In this document: in pieces, positions 1-8,465 of the stretch | Layout of the letters: each line of letters opens with the position of its first letter | Position numbering within the stretch: position 1 is the first letter of the stretch | Assembly: GCA_025201705.1 (NCBI GenBank) | Contig: MU617041.1 | Span: forward strand, 1-25,718 | Reading direction: 5' to 3' | Length of the DNA stretch: 25,718 nt | From: Dissophora ornata | Taxonomy: Eukaryota; Mortierellomycota; Mortierellomycetes; Mortierellales; Mortierellaceae | Notes under the pieces: model-generated | The model's database searches: none | Told to the model about the DNA's origin: nothing | Seen by the model: the letters and a program-made list of their open reading frames with translations, nothing else | Translations under genes and position numbers: made by a program

Positions 1-310
1 TGGTGCGGTGTAAGTTGGCGCGGCGTACTTGCTGGGCAATGAAGACAGCATCTGCATCATCAATGTTTTTAACCCTGGCCCACTCCAGATCCGATCGAAT
101 TACTACAGGCAGTGCCGCTTCTTCTCTGATGCCTATGTGGGCGGTCTGTCTTCCCGCCTCGTTGTTGCTGTTTGCTGGCTGTTGAGACTGCCTTCACTGC
201 TTCGCTTTTCTTTTGCGCGACGTTGATCCCGATAGAGAGTCTACTTGTGAGGGTGAAATGGGCAAAATCTGGTGTTGATCCCGCATCTGCTGCCCCACCT
301 GTTTGTCCAT
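1..310 (-). CDS. 5' part of unknown protein gene, cut by the window edge
   Basis: I do not recognise this protein. The proposed start is the ATG at 310 on the minus strand, preceded two codons upstream by an in-frame stop. Exon 1 (310-245) encodes a 22-residue Gln-rich start (MDKQVGQQMRDQHQ...). The same frame then hits a TGA inside a stretch bounded by GTAGAC and GGCAG. I treat 244-188 as a 57-nt phase-0 intron. Exon 2 (187-1) stays open to the edge and contains REEAALPVVIRSDLEW, which reads like a folded segment with a charged helix after it. The competing minus frame over 335-69 is also open but is low-complexity and basic. If the intron is wrong, the gene has a premature stop. Confidence is limited by the missing 3' part. 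Confidence 0.4.
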
Positions 311-715
311 CCTTCCTAACCACTATTAGGCGCAATCTCCTTGTCCGTCTCGTCCGCCTCGTCGTCCAGAAGCATCAATAAAACATAACACATTACAGAC
401 AGGCTGCATGGGGCGAGGCGCTTAGCACTCCAATTACAGAACATGTGTCCTCCATTACCTTCGACCGTGGGAACGGATGGAGGAATGGCAGACCGACTTC
501 CCGTCGCCGACCTTGTCCAAAAGATGTGCAGCGTAAGGATACGAATACGACATCATGCGGGACATGCAGTGTCGCAGTTTTATAGTTTATTCAAGAGGCG
601 GTACTGTCTCACTGGGCGGCAGGCTATAGGCCTATAGGCAGGAGAAGGAGCGAAAAGGAAGGTTCGTCGGGACATGGGGGGCGTATTCTTGGTTGCGGAA
701 AGAGGTTCACAAAAT
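311..715. other. intergenic region between two minus-strand genes
   Basis: This stretch should hold the 3' UTR of the gene ending at 716 and the promoter of the gene starting at 310. Apart from an AATAAA on the minus strand at 586-591, I see no conserved element. Short open frames here (for example plus 443-637) have no recognisable composition and are probably chance. Confidence 0.4.
586..591 (-). terminator. AATAAA polyadenylation signal
   Basis: The minus strand reads AATAAA about 125 nt downstream of the stop at 716-718, a reasonable position for 3'-end formation of that gene. Confidence 0.35.
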
Positions 716-2362
716 TCACACCAAGCCGCATTTTCTTATAGTCAGGGCTATTCTATTTTCTGTGAACCACTCAATTAAAAAACAATTGTGAATTAATTTC
801 TCGAAAATACCCTCACAGTACACCAAAGCAGAGGACTTACAATGCATCCTTGAAGCTCGTGCAGGTGGCTTTGTCAAATTTGGGTTTTTGCATTTCAACT
901 TGTGTATTCCTGAGGTGTTCGAGAGCCAGCTTATAGAGTGCATTTTTTCGGGATTCTGCTCTATCACTGCGCATTGTTCGGATGGAAGCTCCACTTGCTC
1001 TCTTTCATACTATGACAAAATAATGAATCATTATGGTTAAATAACCCGATGGGAGGATTGTCACGTTCATGAGCGTCGAATGCAAAAAGCAAAGTAGAAT
1101 GAAATAAAGCGCATACCATTGAGAGAGTTGCTCGTACGAGATCATGCCATGGGTCAATTATCCGTGGTCGTGGCAGACCAAAACCAGTGAAATCAGATGC
1201 CGTAGATGATCCAGATGCCGTAGATGATTCAGATGCCGGTTGGGGTTGAGCAGGCAATATACTGTTGGCAATTCGGGTATTCTTGACATTAAATGCTGAT
1301 TTGTTGGAGACCCTCGATTGGACGGTTAAAGTAGAGGTTGTCGACGGAACCACAGGGATAGCTTGCAATGACTTATTCCAAGGGGATACCGCTGAGGCTG
1401 AGGTGGTCAAGTCGGTATGATGAACGGCTTGGGCCGACTTCCGCTGCACTGTAGACGAAGCACCCGTCTTGCCAAACTCGACAAAGGCAGCCGAAGGAGC
1501 GCCAATTCTAGGGGACAACTTGGAAGATAAAGACGATTGTGGAGTCCGCTTTGGACCTGGGATAAATGGCTTCCGGATCGCAGATGCAGCAGCAACCTTG
1601 TAAGAGCAGGTAGATCGCGCAGGCAGGTTACATTGTACGAGATTAACGCTGTCTTCGGCATCTTCGTAATCTTTGTCATCTTCGTCATTTTTGTCATTTT
1701 CGCCATCTTCGTCATTTCGTTGCGATAGGTTGTCGTCGTTGTAGTAACTATCGTTGTTATCATCCAAGAAGGAGTTTGAAAAGCGAGTCTGGATTCTACT
1801 GGAACTATCAACATTCACTGAATGCATAAAAGTAGGGAGGCGATGCCGCCATTACAAAATGGATGTGAGTAAGGGCTAACGGGAGACCTGAGAACCTCAA
1901 AACAAAGTAAAAGTAGCTGTGTGTCTATATCAACTCAAAAATAATTACTCACCTCCGGTCCTCGGATACTTTGGCAGAACAGAATGTTCGTTGTCCAAGG
2001 AATCACGAAAGTGCTTCTGTCCAACTCGTTCAGACTCTATCAGATTATCAATTATTAATAACAAGCAACAATGATGAAAAGCAAAATGGTTGTCAAGCAA
2101 CTGCAATCAGCTTACCTGCAAGAGTTGGCACAAATGGGGACGGCATGGACTTTCCTGTGGACGATTGTGCACGTCCACCACCTATGAAAATAAAACATAC
2201 CATCGATCAGCAACTACTGTAAACCCTGTGTTGTTGTAATTTGTTATCTTAAAACCTGCGATATAGCGTTATACCAGTGAGTTTTTTGACGAGTTCCTGT
2301 GTCAAAATCGACTTTCCGTGCTGCAACCACCGTTTGGTGCCGTGCGTGTCCCTCCATGACAT
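716..2362 (-). CDS. multi-exon gene, acidic/Ser-rich protein of unknown function
   Basis: Proposed exons on the minus strand are 2362-2275, 2181-2116, 2036-1953, 1817-1117 and 1009-716. The introns are 93, 79, 135 and 107 nt with GT...AG ends (strong donors GTAAGC, GTGAGT and GTATGC). Phases agree throughout. The start ATG (MSWRDTHGTKRWLQHG) follows an in-frame TGA. The fourth exon has a very acidic Asn/Asp-rich run (residues after FSNSFLDD) and then Ser/Thr/Pro-rich sequence containing IRKPFIPGPKR. The last exon begins YEREQVELPSEQ and may splice once more at the GTAAGT at 840-835. A second all-phase-0 reading of exons 1-3 is also open if the first donor is GTTTTA near 2256 and the fourth exon begins at ACTCGC near 1797. 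That reading would extend upstream beyond 2362. I recognise no domain; a nuclear, largely disordered protein is a guess. Confidence 0.42.
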
Positions 2363-2375
2363 TCAAATGTCGAAC

Positions 2376-2594
2376 CTAATTGAATAAATGAAGGAATGTG
2401 AGTAACTGACCACTACATCCCATGGCTGCAATCAAAATGCTCACATACCTGCTCTTCCTTTTGCTCCTTCTTGCTCCAATATGCTTTTCTCACTTCTTTG
2501 GTAGATCGCCATTCGTGCCTCAATGCTTCTTGAGATTATGCTCCCGAACAAGCAATGACTTCACACCATGCTTTACTCGCGAAATGACTGCGAT
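2376..2594 (-). other. candidate upstream exon with a strong donor, possibly a decayed HMG-like segment
   Basis: On the minus strand, CAG|GTATGTGAG at 2449/2448 and a TTCAATTAG acceptor ending at 2376 frame a plausible 73-nt intron. The exon before it reads LRHEWRSTKEVRKAYWSKK then a Glu/Lys-rich tail, and ends in phase 0. It would join the alternative frame of the gene at 716-2362. Just upstream, in a frame offset by one base, ISRVKHGVKSLLVREHN precedes it. The pattern (Arg/Lys helix, HN, then WR...EV+.AY) is loosely like an HMG box, but the spacing to the Trp is about two residues short and the frame is broken. It could be a 5' coding exon, a 5' UTR exon or chance. Confidence 0.25.
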
Positions 2595-2868
2595 TTGAAG
2601 GAAAGTCTTGGAAATCAAAGAAGCTGATGCAGGAGAAGTCCCGAAGGTTACGATCGGCGACGTAGGACGAATAGGTAAAATCTTTGGGAGGTACTATGGT
2701 CGACATGGTCGATCGCGATAGGAGTAACGGGTGTTGTTGGATAGAGGCTTGGTGATATGCGCTATTTTATTTTTCCATGAGGAGATAGTGTTGATTATTG
2801 GAAAGACAACACACACCATTTGTACTCAAGCTGTCATGCATTTTCTTCTGATTTCGTCAGAGAGAAGT

Positions 2869-3131
2869 TGAAGTCAAGGGAAAAATACGTCCTGGACAGC
2901 ACTTTCGCAGTCTGCCTCACACCCTTAGTCAACAGGGCTTGAAAGCAAGTGCGAATGACAATCATCAGAGGTGGCAACAACTCGAGATGATCTCATGGCT
3001 GAACTAAACGCCCCGTGCCTGACCACATTCGTTTGGCATTGCCAAGCACGACTGTGCGTACACGGTTTCCTCAACGGCCTCACACCCAGCCTTTGCTGAC
3101 CAATTCGCAAAGTCGGGCATGATTCGTCACA
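2869..3131. repeat. 262-bp direct repeat, copy 1
   Basis: This segment recurs 284-285 bp downstream with about three differences by eye: one extra T near 2891 and two transitions near the right end. It begins TGAAGTCAAGGGAAAAATAC and ends ATTCGTCACA. The flanks form an imperfect inverted pair specific to this copy: CAGAGAGAAGTTG at 2858-2870 and CAACTATCTCTG at 3130-3141. A 61-codon minus-strand open frame (3110-2925) is preserved identically in both copies, but the recency of the duplication explains that without selection. Confidence 0.9.
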
Positions 3132-3145
3132 ACTATCTCTGTTCT

Positions 3146-3423
3146 GGGAATGCTGAAGTCAAGGGAAAAATACGCCTGGACAGCACTTTCGCAGTCTGCC
3201 TCACACCCTTAGTCAACAGGGCTTGAAAGCAAGTGCGAATGACAATCATCAGAGGTGGCAACAACTCGAGATGATCTCATGGCTGAACTAAACGCCCCGT
3301 GCCTGACCACATTCGTTTGGCATTGCCAAGCACGACTGTGCGTACACGGTTTCCTCAACGGCCTCACACCCAGCCTTTGCTGACCAATTCGCAAAGTCAG
3401 GCACGATTCGTCACAGCATTCCC
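3146..3423. mobile_element. possible MITE-like element with 10-bp terminal inverted repeats
   Basis: GGGAATGCTG at 3146-3155 is perfectly complementary to CAGCATTCCC at 3414-3423 and brackets copy 2 of the direct repeat. The unit is 278 bp with no coding capacity for a transposase, as expected of a miniature inverted-repeat element. No target-site duplication is evident (flanks TGTTCT and ATACAA), which weakens the call. A local tandem duplication with a chance inverted repeat is the alternative. Confidence 0.35.
3154..3415. repeat. 262-bp direct repeat, copy 2
   Basis: This is the second copy of the segment at 2869-3131, separated from it by 22 bp. It lies inside the inverted-repeat-bounded unit at 3146-3423. 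Neither copy resembles a transposase gene. Confidence 0.9.
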
Positions 3424-3672
3424 ATACAAATTCAGTAATTCAGTAGGGAAAAACTTACTAAAGGACAACTGGCGTTGTGCTCAATGGGGAGAACTGGTGG
3501 ATGTGAGGGATTAACGACGCTGCACACAAATGAGAGTAGGGGTGGCGGTGGTTGGTGACAGTTCGAGTGTGGGCGGATTGTGAGAAGTTGTGTTTCCAGG
3601 AAGGGAGCCTGTCCAGGCATGTGTCGGTGACGTAATTTTCGCGCCCATTGTCCTGGAATCAAGCGTTCATAG

Positions 3673-5080
3673 TGCTATAGTCATCGCGACATCCTCAGTC
3701 GATACAATCTCATTCCGGACAAAAACAACGAGAAGAATCCGTTCTTAGATGATACTAACGAAGAAGATTTCATGATTCCGGATATCACAGAAAACTACTA
3801 TCGCTTTTCTGCGGTACTTGATGGACTCGATGTTGGAAGCAGTTTCGGACGGCTATTTGAAGACGTGAAGGCGAAGAAAGTCGACGTGACAGACACAGAT
3901 CAAGCCCTGTATGATTAGATGCAACGGGTACTAATCGTTTTGGGTCTTACACGCTGAAAGTTAAACCCACTAACATAATTTTATATTTTTATTCTTTAAA
4001 CATAGTGCTCGATCAGGTTTCATTCTGATTTCGAAGTCAGCAACCACCCATCAAGTGCACTTTTTCGGAAAAAGCTTCCCAAAAATGGAAGAGTGCTGAT
4101 GTGTCTGCAATGCGAAATGAGGTCCGGTCATGGTTGGACGTAAGTATTTCTTCAAGTGTTTGAAGACCTGGACACCTTGCGGCTACTAACTAGAATTTAT
4201 TCCTTTCTTAGTATTTTGAGGACAACGATTTCGATAGGGCAAAGTGCCTGGAGTTCTTGCTGTCCTTTGCGACTGATTCCAAGCATAAGCGACTATGGAC
4301 TTATGTTGTAAGTGCTCTGCAAGAGTTTCCCTTGACAAACACAACCAGAGCCTATTCGGAGTCTACGGCAATTTCGTCTTTCATCCTGCCAATTTGCAGA
4401 GTGTTCGTGGCCGCGCCTGACAAGAAGTTGTTTTTAAATTTGTATGTGTGTTGTGTTTCTTTCAAACTCCACATGTTGAACTTCCACGTCGTTTGCACTC
4501 ATCCTGACCCTCACCCACTCTTTTATTATACGTTAGTGTGGACTCGACCTATCTCTCTGGGAAAGCAACCAGTAGCAGAAAAGAGCCAGACCTTGGACTG
4601 GACATCAAGGACGAGGCCAACAAAACTATCTGTAACGTGGGTGTCGCGGAAGTAACGTCGATCGCACAAAAAGGCTGTAGGAAGAAGAATGCCAAAGACC
4701 TTGTACGTGTCGGTGAGATGTTGAAGAACGTGCTAGACCGTCTGCAGGACGATTTCGGAGTGACGAAGGCTGTTGTCCCTGGTTGGCAGGTCATTGCTCA
4801 AGTCATGTCCATTTACATCATGTTCAGATGTGGGAATCTCTATCTCATGGTGTACGTGAAGGATGTGACCATCCCAGACAGCCTGACTGATTTGAAGACA
4901 ATGAGAGCTGATATCAAGACGTGGCTTGATTTAGAAGCAACGATTGCACTTGGACTCCACGATGTTCTCGAACAGGCTTCTTCTGGCAAAAAGCATGTGG
5001 CCACTCCAGGATCTCTTTTTCAGGAACGAATTCCAACTATTGGAACCCCAGAATTCAAGACTTTTCTCACCAAGAAGTAG
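3673..5080 (+). CDS. four-exon gene of a lineage-specific family, function unknown, 5' end uncertain
   Basis: Proposed exons are 3673-3908, 4037-4139, 4212-4441 and 4537-5080. The introns are 128, 72 (TACTAAC branch point, GTAAGT donor) and 95 nt, and the phases match exactly. The protein of about 370 residues contains SRYNLIPDKNN, MRNEVRSWLDYFEDNDFD across intron 2, TRAYSESTAISSFILPICR, VGVAEVTSIAQKGCRKK and VPGWQVIAQVMSIYIM, then a C-terminal helix-rich part ending FKTFLTKK. From memory this architecture belongs to a large family seen in Mortierella-like fungi, mostly annotated as hypothetical; I cannot verify that here and assign no activity. A stop precedes codon TGC at 3673, so a first exon lies upstream and was not found, or translation starts at the ATG at 3772. 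The inverted-repeat element sits only 250 bp upstream and may have displaced the 5' end. Confidence 0.6.
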
Positions 5081-5192
5081 GCTTGGTCTTGTCACCAACC
5101 CCACTGTTGCATGATCATATATCTGTATTCAACGAATGCACGAAAATCTCATCATTCGTGAATGGGATGCTGCATGAATTGCAAGTGAATCT

Positions 5193-5198
5193 AATAAA
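5193..5198 (+). terminator. AATAAA polyadenylation signal
   Basis: AATAAA lies 113 nt after the stop at 5078-5080. A second AATAAA follows near 5226. Either could serve the preceding gene. The rest of 5081-5396 shows nothing further. Confidence 0.4.
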
Positions 5199-5396
5199 TG
5201 CAACCTTGGAAATGATTGCATTGAAGAATAAACTTTTCTTCAATTAAAGTGGTAGCAAATGTTGTGCCAGCACAAGGTGTTATCAATAGTTCCATCGATG
5301 TTACTCTCGTTAAAGGTTTTACTAAACATGTACAGTGCAATATAATGACAAATTTTGTCATAATGTTGGATTTCCCTGGGAAGTCCCCTCAATTCA

Positions 5397-6230
5397 ATGA
5401 GCACAAAAAAATATGACATGAACTTTGTTGACGCCACTGTGAATTCCCTCTTCGCAAGAATCGGAGAGGAACCTCAAGAAGAGATGGTGCAGTCTATCGA
5501 CAACGTCTTGTGGAATTGCCATGACGATATTGCCCATAACTACAACATCAGACACGGCAGCTTCTCGGATTCCGATGCAGCAGATCAGTTTTACAAAACC
5601 GCTCTTCGTGTCAGAGATATTCTTTTTCTTAGAGCACACAGATTAAAGGAAATCCATATCATTTATTCGCGCTAGGTGCGAGTTTGTTCTCCATATACCG
5701 TACGGCACTCAGAAGCCGTCTGAGCACGAAAGTCTGGGCAACGATATTTGGAGTGTTGACAGAGCTTGTGACCTTTCACACGTAAATTGACCCCATGGAT
5801 CAAGCCCTGTCATCTGTTTTAGGTTTGCTCGTAAATGAAGCTTTTTTACTTTGCGAAAAAGCTCTGGAAGCCTCAAAGATCACGAGACGAATGCAGCGGG
5901 AAGAGTTTGGAGAGCCCTCGGATGCCGGACGAAAGGTTGATTGTGTGTTTATGTTTGATGGCATCGAGCTGTCAAACATTGAACTGAAGTCCCAGAACCC
6001 CAGCCCAAGAGACTTCTCTGTCCAGTTGCGCAAGAACATTCGCCTTGCACGTTGCATCCAGGGGTTTCACCTCTCGTTCGGTATGGACGAAGCCCCTGTC
6101 ATCATGGGCGATGTAGATGGCTTTGGGCGACAGTGCGCAGCCATAACATCGCGATGTATGTAGATCATGCAGTTCTTGCAGTAGAGCCGGCGGATATCAA
6201 CCTGCACGACAAACTTCTTGCAAACGGGAC
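5397..6230 (+). pseudogene. decayed member of a lineage-specific family, three frame breaks
   Basis: Protein-like sequence runs through the region but in changing frames. The first frame starts at ATG 5397 (DATVNSLFARIGEEP, then IAHNYNIRHGSFSDSDAAD) and stops at 5675. The next frame reads CEFVLHIPYGTQKPSEHES and WSVDRACDLSH and stops near 5784. A third frame from about 5795 has LLVNEAFLLCEKALEASK, GRKVDCVFMFDGIELSNIE and RDFSVQLRKNIRLARCIQ and stops at 6163. A fourth frame resumes with YVDHAVLAVEPADINLHDK. None of the breaks has a convincing intron of normal length, so I call it a pseudogene. The motif pattern (RKVD..F...ELSNIE, then R.D..VQ.RKN.RL.R) is one I associate with hypothetical proteins in the same fungal group. 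Sequence errors or very short introns could rescue it. Confidence 0.5.
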
Positions 6231-6319
6231 GTTTCTTGGAAGTGTAATATTCCAAGAGACTTTGACTATTAGAGCGGTAGTAAATATTCGTAGTACACAT
6301 GTTAAATTAAATTGAGCAG

Positions 6320-7153
6320 TATTCCACAAATATTTCGTCAATGGCGCACTTACTTTCTGGACGAACAACATAAACGACTCATGCAGAGAAGAAAGTCTCG
6401 ACTTGCCGGAGAATTGTCCGAGTCCAATTGGGCAGCCGATAGAACAACAGCCGTCCGAATGAAAACAGTGCACAATGCCATACATGCCTACCTCGAGGTG
6501 AAGGGTGCGAATGAGAGAGGTGCTGGGCGCCAGTACCAGTGATAAGTTTTAAGGCTCTTAAGAAACAAACGCGATAAAGAAAGCTCCTTACTTCCTGCAA
6601 GTATTACCAGAGACTCCAAACCGAATCGAAATTGGGGACGGGATTGTGCCACTTTAGATGTACTGATGTACTATGTTGACAAGAACTTTGGGACCATGTG
6701 GCAGTATTGGGGCAGACGTAGAATCGAGTCGGAGAGGCCAGAGAAAGAGGCCAAGGTTCAAACTGCCATCACGGTGAACCGCACCACAGCAAGAGTCATG
6801 CAGTCAGTGGAGAAGCATGCCAGTGTCCATCTCGAGAAGATTGATGACTCCGTCTTTCCAAGTATGTTGCGTTATTATGATTCATCATCGCTAGCGCTGA
6901 TCAGGAATTGGGTTGTTCATAACTGACGCACATCTTCATTCGGCAGCAAGTGACAGGATACTGCAGAAGCACTCCCTCAGCAAAAGCGGCGGAGGCAATC
7001 AAAGGACGATTCAACCGTAAGTCCTTGGCACTCTGTAGCAGTTATATATATCGGTCTTTGTATCCAGTTAGATATACCAGTCTTAGTTCCAGTCTTGGTC
7101 CCAGTCGTCGTAGTCCTAGGCCATACAAATATGCCGATCGCACCAGACTTTAG
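6320..7153 (+). CDS. multi-exon gene of unknown function, possibly the 3' half of the preceding gene
   Basis: Exons 6320-6538, 6602-6861, 6947-7016 and 7120-7153 join in phase across introns of 63, 85 (CTGAC branch point) and 103 nt (GTAAGT donor). The protein contains FRQWRTYFLDEQHKRLMQRR and ESNWAADRTTAVRMK. A second block reads MYYVDKNFGTMWQYWGRRR and TTARVMQSVEKHASVHLEK, followed by a Gly/Ser tail ending YKYADRTRL. The two blocks look related in layout: an aromatic helix, basic residues, then an Arg-Thr-Thr helix. The first exon starts at an acceptor, so an upstream exon is needed. A phase-compatible donor (GTTTCT at 6231) would fuse it to the end of the decayed gene before it. I recognise no domain. 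Confidence 0.45.
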
Positions 7154-7618
7154 AATAGAGCTCTTTCCCAAGCTCTCGATGTAGTGTCTGTTAAATTACT
7201 CATACAGTAATGGAAGTGCCGCAGCGGGGTTGAGGAGCCATACTTATGGGCTCTGTTATCGAGAGAAGCATCCTCGAGAGGTGCATCGAGCGCGTTGTTG
7301 TCGTCGTCCTGCACCAGCACCTACAATATTTTCGTACACAAGCATGTGGAACATTAGCATGATGGCATTATGAACACTCAGCAATACACCGGAAGTGAAG
7401 ATGAGGCACCTGCCATCGGCTTTAGCACCCAAAGTTTCAACTGTTCTATCTGCAAACGCGGGTCCGTACACGTTGTCGCAAGATGACTTACCTACCCGTG
7501 AATGAGGCCACCGTAAGTGTGAAGCGCCCTTCCTAACCTGCTTCTTTACAGCTATTCCGAGGCCGTTTCTAGCCGTATAGATGACGATGCCCACTTGAAT
7601 CGCGTCAAGAACTACCAT
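7150..7618 (-). CDS. small protein resembling a Crinkler (CRN) ubiquitin-like header
   Basis: Three phase-0 exons (7618-7538, 7449-7390, 7320-7150) give a 103-residue protein. Exon 1 holds AIQVGIVIYTARNGLGIAVK. Exon 2 is IEQLKLWVLKP followed by GASSSLP. Exon 3 begins VLVQDDDNNALDAPLEDAS. The last intron (69 nt) has a TGCTAATG branch point; the first (88 nt) has a weak GTTAGG donor. The order (beta-strand pair, helix ending in basic residues, L.LW, then an acidic linker with D/E-rich text) matches my memory of the Crinkler N-terminal header, where a D.L.LW.V motif precedes DDD. No C-terminal effector domain follows, so it would be a solo header or a remnant. The family assignment is inference. 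Its TAA (7150-7152) overlaps the TAG (7151-7153) of the convergent gene. Confidence 0.42.
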
Positions 7619-7705
7619 TCTCTCCTCAGTATCGACAAAGATGTTTAGCGGAGAAGTCTTTCAGCTACAGTATTAAATTCTTTAGCCTAGCACACCTTTG
7701 CACAG

Positions 7706-8122
7706 GTCCCTTCCCGCCACACGAGCAGACAGAAGGGACATACTTACCTGGATGCACCCGCCACAAGAGCAGTCGATGCACCGGATGGGCATCCCTTCCC
7801 GCCACATCGAGCAGACGGAAGAGTATGAGGATAGCAAAGCGAGAACTCTACATCTCACCCTCACCAAGCCCATCACACGGGTCCCCTCTCGCTACAAGAG
7901 TAGACTGAAGGGACATACTTACCTTGATGCACCCGCCACAAGAGCAGTCGATGCACCTGATGGGCATTCTTTCCGGCCACGGACGAGTATGGGGATAGTA
8001 AAGCCGGAACTCTACATCCCACCCCCACCAAGTCCACCATATACTTACCTGGATGCACCCGCCACAAGAGCAGTCGATGCACCTGATGGGCATCCCTTCC
8101 CGCCACGTCGAGCAGACGGAAG
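7706..8122. repeat. imperfect tandem repeat, about 170-bp period, 2.5 units
   Basis: Units run 7706-7879 and 7880-8038, with a partial third at 8039-8122. The most conserved core is about 60 bp (GATGCACCCGCCACAAGAGC then AGTCGATGCACC), at 7750, 7927 and 8052. On the minus strand each core ends at a splice donor (CAG|GTAAGTAT or AAG|GTAAGTAT; donor hexamers at 7747-7742, 7922-7917 and 8048-8043). The minus-strand translation before each donor is DAHQVHRLLLWRVHP or close to it. Plus-strand frames are open too, but copy 1 is in a different frame from copies 2 and 3, so a plus-strand repeat protein is not supported. Confidence 0.8.
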
Positions 8123-8465
8123 GCCCTTGGAGCCAAGAACAATTTCGGCTGACGTCGCCATTTCATCAGATTATTTATTTTTTTCTGCACCGCTTTCCCT
8201 TCCTTCATCACCATTCGCTCCCCCTCACTCGCCCTTCCTCTCTTCTATACTTCGTCGCTCTTTGAAAAAGCGCCACAGAGCAGCAAGACGGAATAAGAGC
8301 AGATTCGACTAGAAATCTGCAGTAGATTTAATTGCGTTCGCACCGTAATCTCTTCTTGATCGTAGCGGGTAAGGACTGTTCTATCTTTGCATACAATCAT
8401 TCCTCCAATTAGGGATCACCCACCATTGCCTATTGTCCTCATCATCGTCCTATCCGTGATTAGTC
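8123..8465 (+). promoter_or_regulatory. NOT2 promoter and leader region
   Basis: The plus strand is pyrimidine-rich from about 8185 to 8260 (runs of CTTCC, CCCCCTC and CTCTTC), a composition common upstream of fungal transcription starts. A GTAAGG...AATTAG pair at about 8369-8412 could be a very short leader intron, but 44 nt is short for this genome. No TATA box is obvious. Confidence 0.3.

Noticed and set aside
4006..4036. Earlier acceptor (CATAG at 4001-4005) for exon 2 of the 3673-5080 gene
   Set aside because: It gives a frame that stops within 35 codons or needs a frameshift. The acceptor at 4036 joins in phase to the conserved-looking exon.
7450..7491. A 42-nt minus-strand GTAAGT...TTTGCAG intron, and a 39-nt plus-strand GTAAGT...TTTACAG pair at 7513-7551
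   Set aside because: Both are shorter than any other intron in the window. The 88-nt minus-strand alternative keeps phase 0.
7706..8122. CRISPR-like array
   Set aside because: Units are long (about 170 bp), imperfect and without unique spacers of constant size, and the genome is eukaryotic.
7698..8312. A 204-codon plus-strand frame over the tandem repeat (YLDAPATRAVDAPDGH repeats)
   Set aside because: Repeat copy 1 is in a different frame from copies 2 and 3, and its end is low-complexity promoter sequence of NOT2. The conserved splice donors are on the minus strand.
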